Assembly: GCA_029242715.1 (NCBI GenBank)
Contig: JAQWTL010000041.1
Location: 62,001 to 126,000, forward strand
DNA: 64,000 bases
Source of the DNA: Phycisphaerales bacterium
Lineage (GTDB): Bacteria > Planctomycetota > Phycisphaerae > Phycisphaerales > SM1A02
Reading direction: 5' to 3'
The notes beneath the pieces are model-generated. The model saw only the letters and a list, made by a program, of their open reading frames with translations, had not been told where the DNA came from and did no database searches. The position numbers and the translations under genes were made by a program. Positions 9,501 to 17,616 of the stretch are shown here, piece after piece (positions within the stretch are counted from its first letter, which is position 1; each line of letters starts with the position of its first letter).

Positions 9501-9541
9501 GACTCGCTCTCGGCGGGCCGCTTACGCTTGAAGATCGACAT
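6533..9541 (-). CDS. putA: Bifunctional proline dehydrogenase / delta-1-pyrroline-5-carboxylate dehydrogenase
   Basis: 1002 residues. Oxidises proline to glutamate in two steps with channelled intermediates. The FAD-dependent proline dehydrogenase barrel is at about residues 110-440 (strands such as VSIKISSLYA, VLVNFDMEHEG, VTVRLVKGAYWD), followed by an NAD-dependent aldehyde dehydrogenase from about 510, with SPWNFPLAI, the FTGSKAVG loop and the catalytic cysteine in GQKCSAC (about 790). No ribbon-helix-helix DNA-binding domain is visible, so this is an enzyme-only PutA rather than an autorepressor. The start is supported by GAGGAAG 8 bases upstream. It stands convergent to comM, 27 bp away. 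Confidence 0.93.
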   Translation of the reverse strand: MSIFKRKRPAESESNQVNESSHGVDLDYHDSATEQRILEIGNELLADARKARTGVMSSAFWSDKLMNWAMKDEGFKVQLFRFIDTFPTLKTPEQVHSHLMDYLSQPGVTLPSGMGVGLKAGGLLKKTLTKTISSQIESMAARFIAGTDATSALPQIRALWDQDMAFSVDLLGEACLSDAEAAAYQARYMDLVETLPSEVNQWPEKPVLDQDHLGPIPRTNVSIKISSLYARTDPIDSTGSIDGLMEALSPILQAAKKNNVLVNFDMEHEGIKDLTLDLFMRCCEEYDFTAGLAMQAYLRSGDDDARRITEWAAKSGRQVTVRLVKGAYWDEETIRAEMEGWPIPVWSRKSDTDACFERMADQFLRQFPRSTEQGGVKLAVGSHNLRSIACCLAIAERESIPKEALEFQMLHGMADGMKATMTGRGHRVREYVPVGEMIPGMAYLVRRLLENTSNESWLRGSHDEELSSEALLGTPHLQFESDPGIERIQSQSERHSLSDVVDELAEGKPFFTESMHDFSRSTQREAFQKTIANTKVPHVANDGTIQDADNALERASKAFPAWRDQSPAHRSQILLDAAARLRSQRDELSGVIIRESGKIWREADADVCEAIDFCEYYAREAMGLFNPRRLGQFIGEHDSEFHEPCGVAVVISPWNFPLAIACGMTVAALVTGNTVILKPAEQTPGIAKLLVDILHQAGVPKDVLHFLPGQGETVGAHLVRDPRTALIAFTGSKAVGLDIISAAGTTPPDQPFVKRVVCEMGGKNAIIIDASADLDEAVHAVRQSAFGFQGQKCSACSRVIVLESAAEIFSNRLIESIRTLTIGDPMIPGTDIGPVIDQEAADKIRSYVEIGRQEGTLAVELPIPDGLEASVGKPYVSPHLFTGITAEHRLAREEIFGPVLAMIQVKTLDEALEIANQTQYKLTGGIFSRMPSNIEQARREYRVGNLYINRNCTGALVGRQPFGGFGMSGIGSKAGGRDYLAQFVVPRVVCENTMRRGFAPGL

Positions 9542-9623
9542 GGTGATCGCTTCCTCGGAGGTCAGCGAATCCCGCTGACCATGGCTGAGGAGTATAGCCT
9601 TCCGACAGCGGGGACCGTTCTTA

Positions 9624-11120
9624 TCAGAGGTTTACGTTGGGAGCACGCAATGAGTCGATGGCTTCCTCGTAGACCCTATGGCACTTGGCTGCTGCATCCT
9701 GCCAGGTCAGGCGGCGGACCTCCATGGAGGCATGTCGCCTGAGAGTCTGGCTCAGGGGAGGATGCTTGAGCACGGCAACCATCTTGTCAGCCATTGCCTC
9801 GGTGTCCCAGAAGTCAACTTTCAACGCATGGGTCAGGACCTCACTGACTCCCGATGACTTCGAAATCAGAACCGGGACGTCATGGCTCAGTGCCTCCAGT
9901 GGAGCAATTCCAAAGGGCTCGGATACGGAGGGCATCACGTAGAGATTGGCCATGGAAAAGACCCGGTCGATATCCCGTCCTCTGAGGAAGCCGGTGAACA
10001 GGATCTTGTGACCGATACCAAGCTCTGCTGCCAGTTCGATGCACCGCTTGTACATGTCGCCGGATCCAGCGATCACGAAACGAACGTTCTTCATGACTTG
10101 AAGGACTCGTGCAGCCGATCGGATGAAATACTCCGGCCCCTTCTGGAAGGTGATCCTGCCCATGTAGAGGACGATTTTTTCCCGTCGTCCAATGGGAGAC
10201 ATCCCCTGAGCTACGGGATCCATCTTGATGCCGTTGTAGACCACGGAGACCTTGCTTGGCGAGATGCCATATCGGGTGGTGACGATGTTCTTGGTCAGAC
10301 GACTGACCGTGATCACCCGGATGGCGCCATGCATGCCACGTCTCTCGATGTCGTACACCTGTTGGTTCACATGTTCTCCTGAGCGATCAAACTCGGTGGA
10401 GTGAACATGAACAACAAGCGGTCGTCCCGTCCGCCTTGCCAGCATCAGGCCAGCAGGAAAGGTCATCCAATCATGTGCATGAATGACGTCAAATGATTCA
10501 CGTAATCCAGCTCGTGTAGCGAACCGGGCATACGCTTCAACCTGGTCCATCAGGTTCCCACCGTAGTCACCGGATCCAGCATCAGCAGGTGGTTCCGACT
10601 CGTTCAGTTCTTCATCGGAGATATCCAGATCCCCGTTAATGATGCGTTTGGCAGTCGCGTCGTGGCCAGGTATCAGGTGGCTTCGGCCAGGAATGTGTGT
10701 TCCCGGAATGTTGATCACGTCCATGCCCTGAAGGCCAACTACCTGGTCTTCAGCGGATGTCTGGTACGGATGCGACAACGGTGTCGGAATCCGAAGGAAT
10801 CGGGTGTGGTTGAAGGTCAACTCCGAATCAGGTGTCATCGAGTCTGGTTCGACATGCAGGACATCCGGCGTGCCGGCTTGTGGCTCGGTGGCATGAGGTT
10901 CATTGGGCTTTGTTGCAGGGGGCTTGGCTTCACCCGGGAGGGCAATCTCAGGGCTGACCAGCCGAAGATGACTCACGGCTGTCGGGTCGGTTCGACCTGG
11001 CAAAACGAACAGCACCTCGACCCCTTGCTGATCGAGTGCACGCGTCAGGCCATAGCAGGCCGTTCCCAGACCTCCCGTGATGAACGGAGGGAATTCCCAT
11101 CCAAGCATCAAGACTCGCAT
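9624..11120 (-). CDS. Family 4 glycosyltransferase (GT-B fold, glycogen synthase-like)
   Basis: 498 residues. The N terminus MRVLMLGWEFPPFITGGLG has the GGLG donor-binding loop of glycogen synthase/GT4 enzymes. VIHAHDWMTFPAGL, the YNGIKMDPV hinge, the phosphate-binding IVLYMGRITFQKGPEYFI segment and the terminal SEPFGIAPLEALSHDVPV motif (two glutamates seven apart) complete the GT-B core. Odd: residues about 65-185 hold a proline/acidic insertion between the first strands and the HAHDW motif, much longer than usual. The start at 11120 is supported by GGAGGA 7 bases upstream. Could be an alpha-glucan or a trehalose-type synthase; the acceptor cannot be predicted. Lies upstream of putA. Confidence 0.8.
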   Translation of the reverse strand: MRVLMLGWEFPPFITGGLGTACYGLTRALDQQGVEVLFVLPGRTDPTAVSHLRLVSPEIALPGEAKPPATKPNEPHATEPQAGTPDVLHVEPDSMTPDSELTFNHTRFLRIPTPLSHPYQTSAEDQVVGLQGMDVINIPGTHIPGRSHLIPGHDATAKRIINGDLDISDEELNESEPPADAGSGDYGGNLMDQVEAYARFATRAGLRESFDVIHAHDWMTFPAGLMLARRTGRPLVVHVHSTEFDRSGEHVNQQVYDIERRGMHGAIRVITVSRLTKNIVTTRYGISPSKVSVVYNGIKMDPVAQGMSPIGRREKIVLYMGRITFQKGPEYFIRSAARVLQVMKNVRFVIAGSGDMYKRCIELAAELGIGHKILFTGFLRGRDIDRVFSMANLYVMPSVSEPFGIAPLEALSHDVPVLISKSSGVSEVLTHALKVDFWDTEAMADKMVAVLKHPPLSQTLRRHASMEVRRLTWQDAAAKCHRVYEEAIDSLRAPNVNL

Positions 11121-11183
11121 CGCCGTGTCCTCCATGGACGCCCACCGTCCGGCGAGAACGGGGCAGTGTATCCGAGCTTTGCC

Positions 11184-11210
11184 TTGGCAGGTTCAAGGTG
11201 GCGATACAAT
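11184..11210 (+). promoter_or_regulatory. Candidate promoter giving a leaderless prmC message
   Basis: TTGGCA at 11184-11189 and TACAAT at 11205-11210 each match the sigma-70 consensus at 5 of 6 positions, with a 15-base spacer. Transcription would begin about 7 bases after the -10 box, on or next to the GTG start at 11217, where no Shine-Dalgarno sequence is present at normal spacing. Inference from consensus matches only. Confidence 0.45.
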
Positions 11211-11216
11211 CGAGTT

Positions 11217-12131
11217 GTGAAGGATGGTGCATCTGTTCAACCCGAGGCCTGGACGACACGTCGACTGCTGGACTGGATTGGCGGTCATCTGGAGCAGAAA
11301 AGTGTTCATAACCCCACGCTGGTGGGGAGGATGCTTCTTGCCCATGTGATCGGAGGGGCCGATATTGACCTGTATACAGACCCTGATCGGCCTGCGACTC
11401 CCGAGGAATTGGACCGACTTCGCCCACTTGTTTCCAAGGCAGCAGCCCATGAGCCGGTGCAGTATCTGGTCGGGCATGCTGATTTCTTCGGTGGTTCCTT
11501 CAGAGTAAGCCCTGCGACCCTGATTCCTCGAACAGCGACCGAATCACTGGTTCAGGTGGCCCTGGACTGGTACCGGGGTCTGCCAGCCGGTGAGGATGGG
11601 CCAGGGCGAGTCAGGATTGCTGATCTGGGAACGGGCAGTGGTTGTATCGGCATCACGCTTGCCAGGCAGATCCCAGGGGCTCAAATCGTTGCCACGGACA
11701 TCATTGAAGAGGCCCTGCAACTGGCTCAGTCCAATGCGGTTGATCACAGCGTGGCCGACAGGATGGAATTCCGCAGCGGCTCATTGCTCGATCCACTGGC
11801 AGGGGAGACCTTTGACTTGATTTGCGGCAATCTTCCGTACGTTCCAGATTCGACCTGGTCTGGCCTGGATTCCAATGTCCGTGATCATGAGCCCGAAACC
11901 GCATTGAAGGGAGGCAGTGATGGACTGGATTTCGTTCGCCCCGTCATTGCCGGTGCAGCAGATCTTCTGCGACCTGGTGGATTGCTTCTCCTTGAGATCG
12001 ATCCACAGCAGTCTGGAGTTGTAATGGAAATCGCCCGGTCAATGGCCGGATTTGATTCAACATCCATTGAACGTGATGAATTCAGAGATGATCGGATCTT
12101 CAGGGCGACTATCAGTCTTCCGGGCTCGTGA
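11217..12131 (+). CDS. prmC: Peptide chain release factor N5-glutamine methyltransferase
   Basis: 304 residues. Methylates the glutamine of the GGQ motif in release factors RF1/RF2. Seen: an N-terminal helical domain ending in EPVQYLVGHADFFG and PATLIPR, a SAM-binding motif IADLGTGSGCIGI from about residue 132, and the catalytic tetrapeptide region ICGNLPYVPD. Odd: the tetrapeptide is NLPY (about 204-207), not the NPPY normal for PrmC, although the N-terminal domain argues for PrmC rather than another methyltransferase. I chose the GTG at 11217 because upstream codons are antisense to the glycosyltransferase gene and a promoter sits just before it. The 3' end overlaps the next, convergent gene by 20 bases. 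Confidence 0.83.
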   Translation: MKDGASVQPEAWTTRRLLDWIGGHLEQKSVHNPTLVGRMLLAHVIGGADIDLYTDPDRPATPEELDRLRPLVSKAAAHEPVQYLVGHADFFGGSFRVSPATLIPRTATESLVQVALDWYRGLPAGEDGPGRVRIADLGTGSGCIGITLARQIPGAQIVATDIIEEALQLAQSNAVDHSVADRMEFRSGSLLDPLAGETFDLICGNLPYVPDSTWSGLDSNVRDHEPETALKGGSDGLDFVRPVIAGAADLLRPGGLLLLEIDPQQSGVVMEIARSMAGFDSTSIERDEFRDDRIFRATISLPGS

Positions 12132-13719
12132 CCTGAGAGGCCGTCTTGATTGCATCAAGCAACTGGCCTGTTCTGAACGGCTTGAACAGAACCGCTGAAA
12201 CACCTTCTTGCGAGGCTCGCACGATTGAATGGCTCGGGTCGTAGCCAAATCCTGTCATCAGGATCACGGGGACCTCGGGAAAGTGGTTTCGAGCGCCACT
12301 GAATACTTCGTATCCATTGAGGTCTGGCAGTTTGATATCAGTGATCACGAGGTCAATTGTGTCACCGGTTGAATCAAGACGATCAATGACACTCAAGGCC
12401 TTGCGGCCTGTATCGCACAGGGTGACTCGACAACCTACCTGTGACAGGATCCGGAACATCTCATCCCGGATCCTCGGCTCGTCATCTGTGACCAGAACAT
12501 GAAGAGTGGAAAGGGCCTCATCCCGCTCCAGCCTTTTCATTTCATGTTCGGCATCCAGGATCGAACGGGGCCCGCTGACACATGCTTCAACACGCGTACG
12601 CATGCTTGATGCGGCCTGTACCAGGCGATCAACGATCTTCTGGAATTCCACGTTGTCAGTGTTCATGTTTCGCAGGGTTTCGGCGATGTCCCGCAGGTCC
12701 GTGAACGGTGCATCAAGCTCTGTCAGCACGCTCCGAGTGGCCTGTTCACGTGTCGTGAATCTCTCCACGACAAGGAGGTCGAGCATATGCATGGCATCAG
12801 CAATGTAATGAGCCAGGATTTCCGCCAGTTCCAGGTCATCCTGATCAAAGGCATTAGCAGTGAGGGATTCGACATTGAGAACCCCGATCACCTGTGTCTG
12901 CATCTTGAGAGGGACGGTCAATGAACTGGCAGCGTCATCAAGACCTTCGCGGTAACGCGGATCTGCTGCGACATCTGGACAGATGTAGGCCTGACCCGTT
13001 GAGGCGACCCATCCTGAGATCCCATTGTCTTTCTCACCAGCATGAATGACCTCGCCGATCTTCAATGGGGTGAGATTCTTGGCGATGACCAGTTCCAGCC
13101 GTTGGCTTGCTTGATCAAGAAGCCGGATCTCGAAATTGTCGAAAGACAATTCTTCGTGGATGCAACGGACGATGCGATCCTCAAGGAGCCTGAGCCGATC
13201 AGCTACCGTGAGGTCTGAGACGATTCGACGGTCAAGGTCACGCAATGCAAGTCCGGCAGATCGAAGTGAGGCACGTCGGTCACGTTGCTTCTGCATCCAT
13301 GTGATCTCGATGAGCACGATCATCTTGTGATCAAATTCAGGTGCACTGGCAGTCAATCGGTAGAAGGCCCGGCCATCAGCATTGATGGCTCCATCCTTGA
13401 TGCCACCCTCGGCAGCTGCTTGTTGGAGACCGGCCAGTACAGGATCGCGAACGGATTCTGGAAGGGCCTTGAATCGATGGTCTCCCCAGCGAACCATTCC
13501 ACTTTCATCAACGAGGATCAGGGCGTGGCCTACATGACGAAGCATGTGTACGGGAAGTCCATCCGTGAGATCGACCAGGTGGTCTCCACGGGCGGCGTCA
13601 TACTGCTTCAGGGCATCTTCTGTGGCTGCGGTCACCACCACACGCTTGTCGGCGTCGTTGGTAACTGGTGTCATGCCCTCGGGCAGGACGATGAAGATTC
13701 TTGGCTGAATCTGCCCCAT
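12112..13719 (-). CDS. GAF-domain protein with C-terminal response-regulator receiver
   Basis: 535 residues. A poorly conserved N-terminal sensor-like part (HALILVDESGMVRWGDHRF resembles a PAS core), a GAF domain at about 170-325 (IGEVIHAGEKDNGISGWV, YICPDVAADPRYREG, SLTVPLKMQTQVIGVLNVES), a helical linker, and a CheY-like receiver from about 405 (LHVLVTDDEPRIRDEM, phospho-acceptor Asp at about 459 in TDIKLPDLNG, switch region MTGFGYD, Lys in FKPF). There is no DNA-binding, GGDEF or kinase domain, so output must be through protein contacts. The start at 13719 is backed by AGGGGG. Divergent from the ABC cluster. Signal and partner kinase unknown. Confidence 0.75.
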   Translation of the reverse strand: MGQIQPRIFIVLPEGMTPVTNDADKRVVVTAATEDALKQYDAARGDHLVDLTDGLPVHMLRHVGHALILVDESGMVRWGDHRFKALPESVRDPVLAGLQQAAAEGGIKDGAINADGRAFYRLTASAPEFDHKMIVLIEITWMQKQRDRRASLRSAGLALRDLDRRIVSDLTVADRLRLLEDRIVRCIHEELSFDNFEIRLLDQASQRLELVIAKNLTPLKIGEVIHAGEKDNGISGWVASTGQAYICPDVAADPRYREGLDDAASSLTVPLKMQTQVIGVLNVESLTANAFDQDDLELAEILAHYIADAMHMLDLLVVERFTTREQATRSVLTELDAPFTDLRDIAETLRNMNTDNVEFQKIVDRLVQAASSMRTRVEACVSGPRSILDAEHEMKRLERDEALSTLHVLVTDDEPRIRDEMFRILSQVGCRVTLCDTGRKALSVIDRLDSTGDTIDLVITDIKLPDLNGYEVFSGARNHFPEVPVILMTGFGYDPSHSIVRASQEGVSAVLFKPFRTGQLLDAIKTASQVTSPED

Positions 13720-13842
13720 GGCAGCCCCCTGCAACGGGTTCCTGTTGGAAGCGTAACTCGAATATCGGCTACGGCAAGTCCCAGGAACAGCTTGTTGCCT
13801 CTTGGATCCGTGCGGCGGGATCGACCGGATCCCCTCAACAGC

Positions 13843-13870
13843 TTGACAATTGGCTTTGTGTGCAAAGAAT
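13843..13870 (+). promoter_or_regulatory. Candidate sigma-70 promoter for the ABC gene cluster
   Basis: A perfect -35 box TTGACA at 13843-13848, a 16-base spacer and a weak -10 box AAGAAT at 13865-13870, about 80 bases before the ATPase start at 13952. The -35 match is striking, the -10 match is poor. Inference. Confidence 0.4.
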
Positions 13871-13951
13871 CGCCAGGAATCCCGGCAGCAAGAGCCCGAA
13901 TCGAGGACTATGCCATTACTTGCTCCAAGGGACCCAGGTGTAAGGCCACGC

Positions 13952-14893
13952 ATGATCAGAGCTCAGCAATTGACACGTCGGTTCGGTGCCCTGACGGCCG
14001 TAGATCAGGTGAGCCTCCATGTGCCCCAAGGCAGTGTTACAGGCTTCCTAGGCCCCAATGGGGCAGGAAAAACAACGACCATGAGGATGCTCTGCGGGGT
14101 TCTCACCCCGACATCCGGAAGTGCCTGGATTGATGGGATTGATGTCACGGTTTCCCCGGAAAAGGCCCGTGCCAAGGTGGGTTATCTGCCTGAATCAGCT
14201 CCGGTCTATCCCGAAATGCGGGTAGTTGAGTATCTGAGTTTCCGAGCCGGGCTTTATCGTGTTCGTGGCTCCAAGCAGGCCATGGAGCAGGTTCTTGAAC
14301 AATGTGGGCTTCTGCAGGTTCGACATCGGATCATCGGGCAACTCTCCAAGGGATACCGGCAGCGTGTTGCCTTGGCCGCAGCCTTGCTCCATGAGCCAGT
14401 TGTCCTGATTCTTGATGAGCCAACAGCTGGCCTGGATCCCACTCAGATTGATTCGATGCGAAATCTGATCCGGAACCTGGCCGAAGATCGGGCCATTCTG
14501 ATCTCCACACACATCCTCTCGGAGGTTGAGGCCGTCTGTGATTCCATCATCATGATTGCTGGTGGTCATGTACTGGCCAGTGGCACACTGGATGATGTAC
14601 GGGGAGATTCCGGTGGTTGCTGCCTGGTTGAAACCGATCTTGAAACGGCTGCGGCGTTGTTGGAAAATCTCCCTGGAATCCAGTCGATTGACCGCATGAC
14701 GGCGGAGAGCGGGTGGTACAGGTACAAAGTCAATGTTGCAGCAGGAGAAGACCCGCGTGTGATCATTGCCGAGACGATCGGCAAGGCCGGGGGCCGTGTG
14801 CGGGAGCTTCATGCCCAGCAGCGAACCCTTGATGAGATCTTCCGGTCTGTTCTTTCGACACCAGGTGCGAAGGATCGAGAGGTGCATTCGTGA
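13952..14893 (+). CDS. ABC transporter ATP-binding protein (GldA/CcmA type)
   Basis: 313 residues. Nucleotide-binding subunit of an ABC-2 type exporter. Seen: Walker A GPNGAGKT (34-41), signature LSKGYRQRV (about 131), Walker B LILDEPTAGLDP (about 151) and switch histidine ISTHILSEVE. The C-terminal 90 residues form the accessory domain typical of GldA-like ATPases. The ATG at 13952 has TAAGG upstream and begins the canonical MIRAQQLTRRFGALTAVD. It overlaps the permease gene by 4 bases. With the next three genes it resembles the GldA-GldF-GldG set first studied in Bacteroidetes gliding, but planctomycetes carry the set without known gliding, so the substrate stays open. Confidence 0.9.
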   Translation: MIRAQQLTRRFGALTAVDQVSLHVPQGSVTGFLGPNGAGKTTTMRMLCGVLTPTSGSAWIDGIDVTVSPEKARAKVGYLPESAPVYPEMRVVEYLSFRAGLYRVRGSKQAMEQVLEQCGLLQVRHRIIGQLSKGYRQRVALAAALLHEPVVLILDEPTAGLDPTQIDSMRNLIRNLAEDRAILISTHILSEVEAVCDSIIMIAGGHVLASGTLDDVRGDSGGCCLVETDLETAAALLENLPGIQSIDRMTAESGWYRYKVNVAAGEDPRVIIAETIGKAGGRVRELHAQQRTLDEIFRSVLSTPGAKDREVHS

Positions 14894-15603
14894 ACGGTGT
14901 ACTGACGATTGCCAATCGAGATTTCAGATCGCTGTTCCTTTCACCGGCCGGTTACATCGTTGCTGCGCTCTTCATATTGATCTCTGGAATCGTATTCACG
15001 AGAGAGATCTTCCTGCCGGGTCAGCCTGCCAGCATGAGTTCGCTGTTTGATTTCGATGCTGTTCTGCTGTTGTTCATCTGTCCTGCCTTGACGATGCGAA
15101 GCATCTGCGAGGAAAGAAAGCAGGGAACATGGGAATTGCTCGTGGCCTCACCGCCAGGAATGGGCAGTATCGTTCTGGGCAAGTTCATCGCAGCGGCCTG
15201 TTTCCTTCTGATCCTCCTGCTATTGACGGTTCCGTGCGTTGTTCTGTTGGAAATCTACGGGCGGCCGGATCCAGGTGAAATCCTCAGTGGTTACATCGGG
15301 GTTGGTCTGATGGGTGGGTTGTATCTGGCCAGTGGAATCCTGGCCTCGACCATTGCCGGTTCTCAGACCATCGCGTTTCTCCTGACGGTCTTTTTCTGGA
15401 TTCTTGTTGGCTTGGCCAAGGTTGGTATTGGTGCATTCGGGGATCAACTCGCTGATGCTCTGTTTGCCGCTGAACCCTATGCCCGACTCCAGGATTTCAC
15501 TACCGGACTGGTCGATACCGCCAACATCATCTACTTCCTGTGTGGAATTGCCGTATTCCTTCTGATTGCCTCAGGCCTACTTGAGCTCGGGAGGCGACGC
15601 TGA
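14890..15603 (+). CDS. ABC-2 type permease (GldF-like)
   Basis: 237 residues with about six hydrophobic segments, starting NGVLTIANRDFRSLFLSPAGYIVAALF, the typical opening of ABC-2 exporters of the GldF/NosY kind. It should form the membrane channel driven by the preceding ATPase. The start is GTG at 14890 (GTGA overlap with the ATPase stop), and the stop overlaps the next start (TGATG), so the genes are translationally coupled. No substrate clue is present in the sequence. Confidence 0.85.
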   Translation: MNGVLTIANRDFRSLFLSPAGYIVAALFILISGIVFTREIFLPGQPASMSSLFDFDAVLLLFICPALTMRSICEERKQGTWELLVASPPGMGSIVLGKFIAAACFLLILLLLTVPCVVLLEIYGRPDPGEILSGYIGVGLMGGLYLASGILASTIAGSQTIAFLLTVFFWILVGLAKVGIGAFGDQLADALFAAEPYARLQDFTTGLVDTANIIYFLCGIAVFLLIASGLLELGRRR

Positions 15604-17615
15604 TGACAGGCCGTTCTGCAACATGGTCGACCATTCTCTACGTGGCAGGTGTCATCGTGGCAGCTGTTGCTCTGGTGGTTCTTGCTCACCTGCCCGAGAT
15701 CCGTGTGAGAATTGATGCCACCAAATCACGAGCCTATTCACTGAGCCCTCAGACAATGGAACTGCTCGATCACCTGGAAGGCGAATGGACGCTTGCGGTG
15801 ATCCTCGTCGAATCCCAGGCGGACCCGGCTACAGTCAGGCAGGTAGATGAGGTGCTGTCACGATTCAGTGCTTCCAATGAATCACTTCGCGTTCTTCGGA
15901 TTGATCCAACGCGACCAGAATCACTCCGCATCTACGAGTCGCTCCTGATTGATCTTCAGGATCGTTATCGAGAAGAGATCGAGGCGTATACGGTTGCCAT
16001 CGAGGAGGCCACAGGCGAGTTTCGCGGCCTGATCCGTTTTGCTGGTGAGATGGCCGGCCAGTTGCGTGTTCTGGCCGAGTCCAGTTCGCAGGAACTGAGT
16101 CGGAACCTGACGCCTCGTATCGGTGCGTTGTCACTGCTGGCAGGACAGGGATCATTGGTTCTCGAAGAAGTTGAAGACGCTCTGGGTATCGAGGAATCTC
16201 GTCCATTACCGAACCATGCAAGGGCCGTATCGATTCTGGCTCAGGGATTGTCTCAGTGGGCCGAGGAACTGGACGATGCCGCCCGTCTTCTTGATGACGA
16301 AGATTCCATCGAAGCAGCGCGACTTGGTGAAGACTGCATTGTCGAGGCAAGACGATTGGCGATTGCTGCGGATCGACTTGTTCGTTTGCCTCGAATGGAA
16401 TTGTCGAGGATTGGCGGTCTGTTGCAGTCAGGTGATGCCGCCATCGTGTTGGGTCCTGAACAGGCTGCTGTCATTCCTGCTGGCCAACTCTTCGCGGGGA
16501 TGGTCAGTGGCACTGAGGAACGCGTCAGTTTCGATCGCCGCTTCCGCGGCGAGCAGTTGCTGTCTTCTGCGATCAGATCGCTTGATGAAGGCATTGATCC
16601 AACAGTGATCTTTGTCCACGATCGCGATGTTTCCATGTTGAAATCAGACTCTCAGAACATTGATGTCACTGGTGCCCAGTCCATGCTGGAGGCGTCACGT
16701 GTCAATGTCATGGAATGGTCGGTGTCCACCGAGAAACGTCCTGTCATACCTCCAGGCTCCCCAGCAGTCTGGATTGTCATGGCACCGGCTCGACGAACTG
16801 GCCTGAAGCCCTCTCGTTCGGAAATGGAACTGGTTCATGTCGCCGGGAATCTTCTGGCTGATGGTGAGCCGGTACTGTTGAGTTTCTACCCGAGCCTGCT
16901 GCCTCGTTATGGGCAGTCCGATCCCTGGGCGGAACTTGTCCGTCCACTCGGTATAGAGGTCAAGACAGGCCAGGTCATCACGGAATCCAATCGGGGTCCG
17001 GACGGAGAGCATGTGGTGGGGCGGGTTCAGGTTCTCACAGAGTTCACTGAACCACACCTTGTTGCAGCAGCATTGCATGGCCAATCTCTTGCCTTGCCAT
17101 TGCCAGTGCCGGTTGGGATCTCAGAGGATGCCCGACGAGGAGACATCCTTCTGATGGCACATGTGTCACCCAGGTCAACCCGATGGCTTGAGGAGGACTG
17201 GTCCCCTCGGGACGAGGCCATGCCCATGCAGGCTGACCAGACATCGCTTGATCAACCTGCTCCGGTTATCGCAGCCGTGGAACGTCCTTCACCTGTAGGA
17301 GGTGAACCGCAGCGTGTACTGGTTGTGGGTTCAGGTGGTTGGATGCTGAATTACGTGGCTGACATGGTGATGGCTACGGGTGGAGAGCGCTACGCCTTGC
17401 TCTATCCAGGCAATCATGAACTGCTTCTTTCGGGTTCAGCGTGGTTGGCAGGATTGGATGATCGGATTGCCCCTGGCCCCTTGAGTCAGGAAGTGGCAAG
17501 ACTTGGCAGTATCCCTTCGGCCACCAGGCGACAGTGGAGTTGGTTCCTCCTGCTTGGTATTCCGGGCGTGATCACACTGGTCGGCATCGGTGTCTGGTTC
17601 AGGAGGCGATCCTGA
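15603..17615 (+). CDS. GldG-like ABC auxiliary protein, membrane-anchored
   Basis: 670 residues. One N-terminal membrane segment (ILYVAGVIVAAVALVVLAHL), a long extracytoplasmic region and one C-terminal membrane segment (LLLGIPGVITLVGIGVWF) with a basic tail RRRS. Early residues RVRIDATKSRAYSLSPQTMELL match the GldG/intraflagellar transport-like (ABC_transp_aux) family opening. Residues 130-280 are helical and charged, an insertion I cannot assign. This family always travels with the ATPase and permease found here. Role probably structural or substrate-handling at the outer face of the inner membrane. The function is inferred. Confidence 0.75.
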   Translation: MTGRSATWSTILYVAGVIVAAVALVVLAHLPEIRVRIDATKSRAYSLSPQTMELLDHLEGEWTLAVILVESQADPATVRQVDEVLSRFSASNESLRVLRIDPTRPESLRIYESLLIDLQDRYREEIEAYTVAIEEATGEFRGLIRFAGEMAGQLRVLAESSSQELSRNLTPRIGALSLLAGQGSLVLEEVEDALGIEESRPLPNHARAVSILAQGLSQWAEELDDAARLLDDEDSIEAARLGEDCIVEARRLAIAADRLVRLPRMELSRIGGLLQSGDAAIVLGPEQAAVIPAGQLFAGMVSGTEERVSFDRRFRGEQLLSSAIRSLDEGIDPTVIFVHDRDVSMLKSDSQNIDVTGAQSMLEASRVNVMEWSVSTEKRPVIPPGSPAVWIVMAPARRTGLKPSRSEMELVHVAGNLLADGEPVLLSFYPSLLPRYGQSDPWAELVRPLGIEVKTGQVITESNRGPDGEHVVGRVQVLTEFTEPHLVAAALHGQSLALPLPVPVGISEDARRGDILLMAHVSPRSTRWLEEDWSPRDEAMPMQADQTSLDQPAPVIAAVERPSPVGGEPQRVLVVGSGGWMLNYVADMVMATGGERYALLYPGNHELLLSGSAWLAGLDDRIAPGPLSQEVARLGSIPSATRRQWSWFLLLGIPGVITLVGIGVWFRRRS

Positions 17616-17616
17616 A

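Noticed and set aside
10662-11216. Longer prmC start far upstream
   Set aside because: Would be antisense to the glycosyltransferase gene and adds 185 residues absent from the family; the GTG at 11217 has a promoter next to it.
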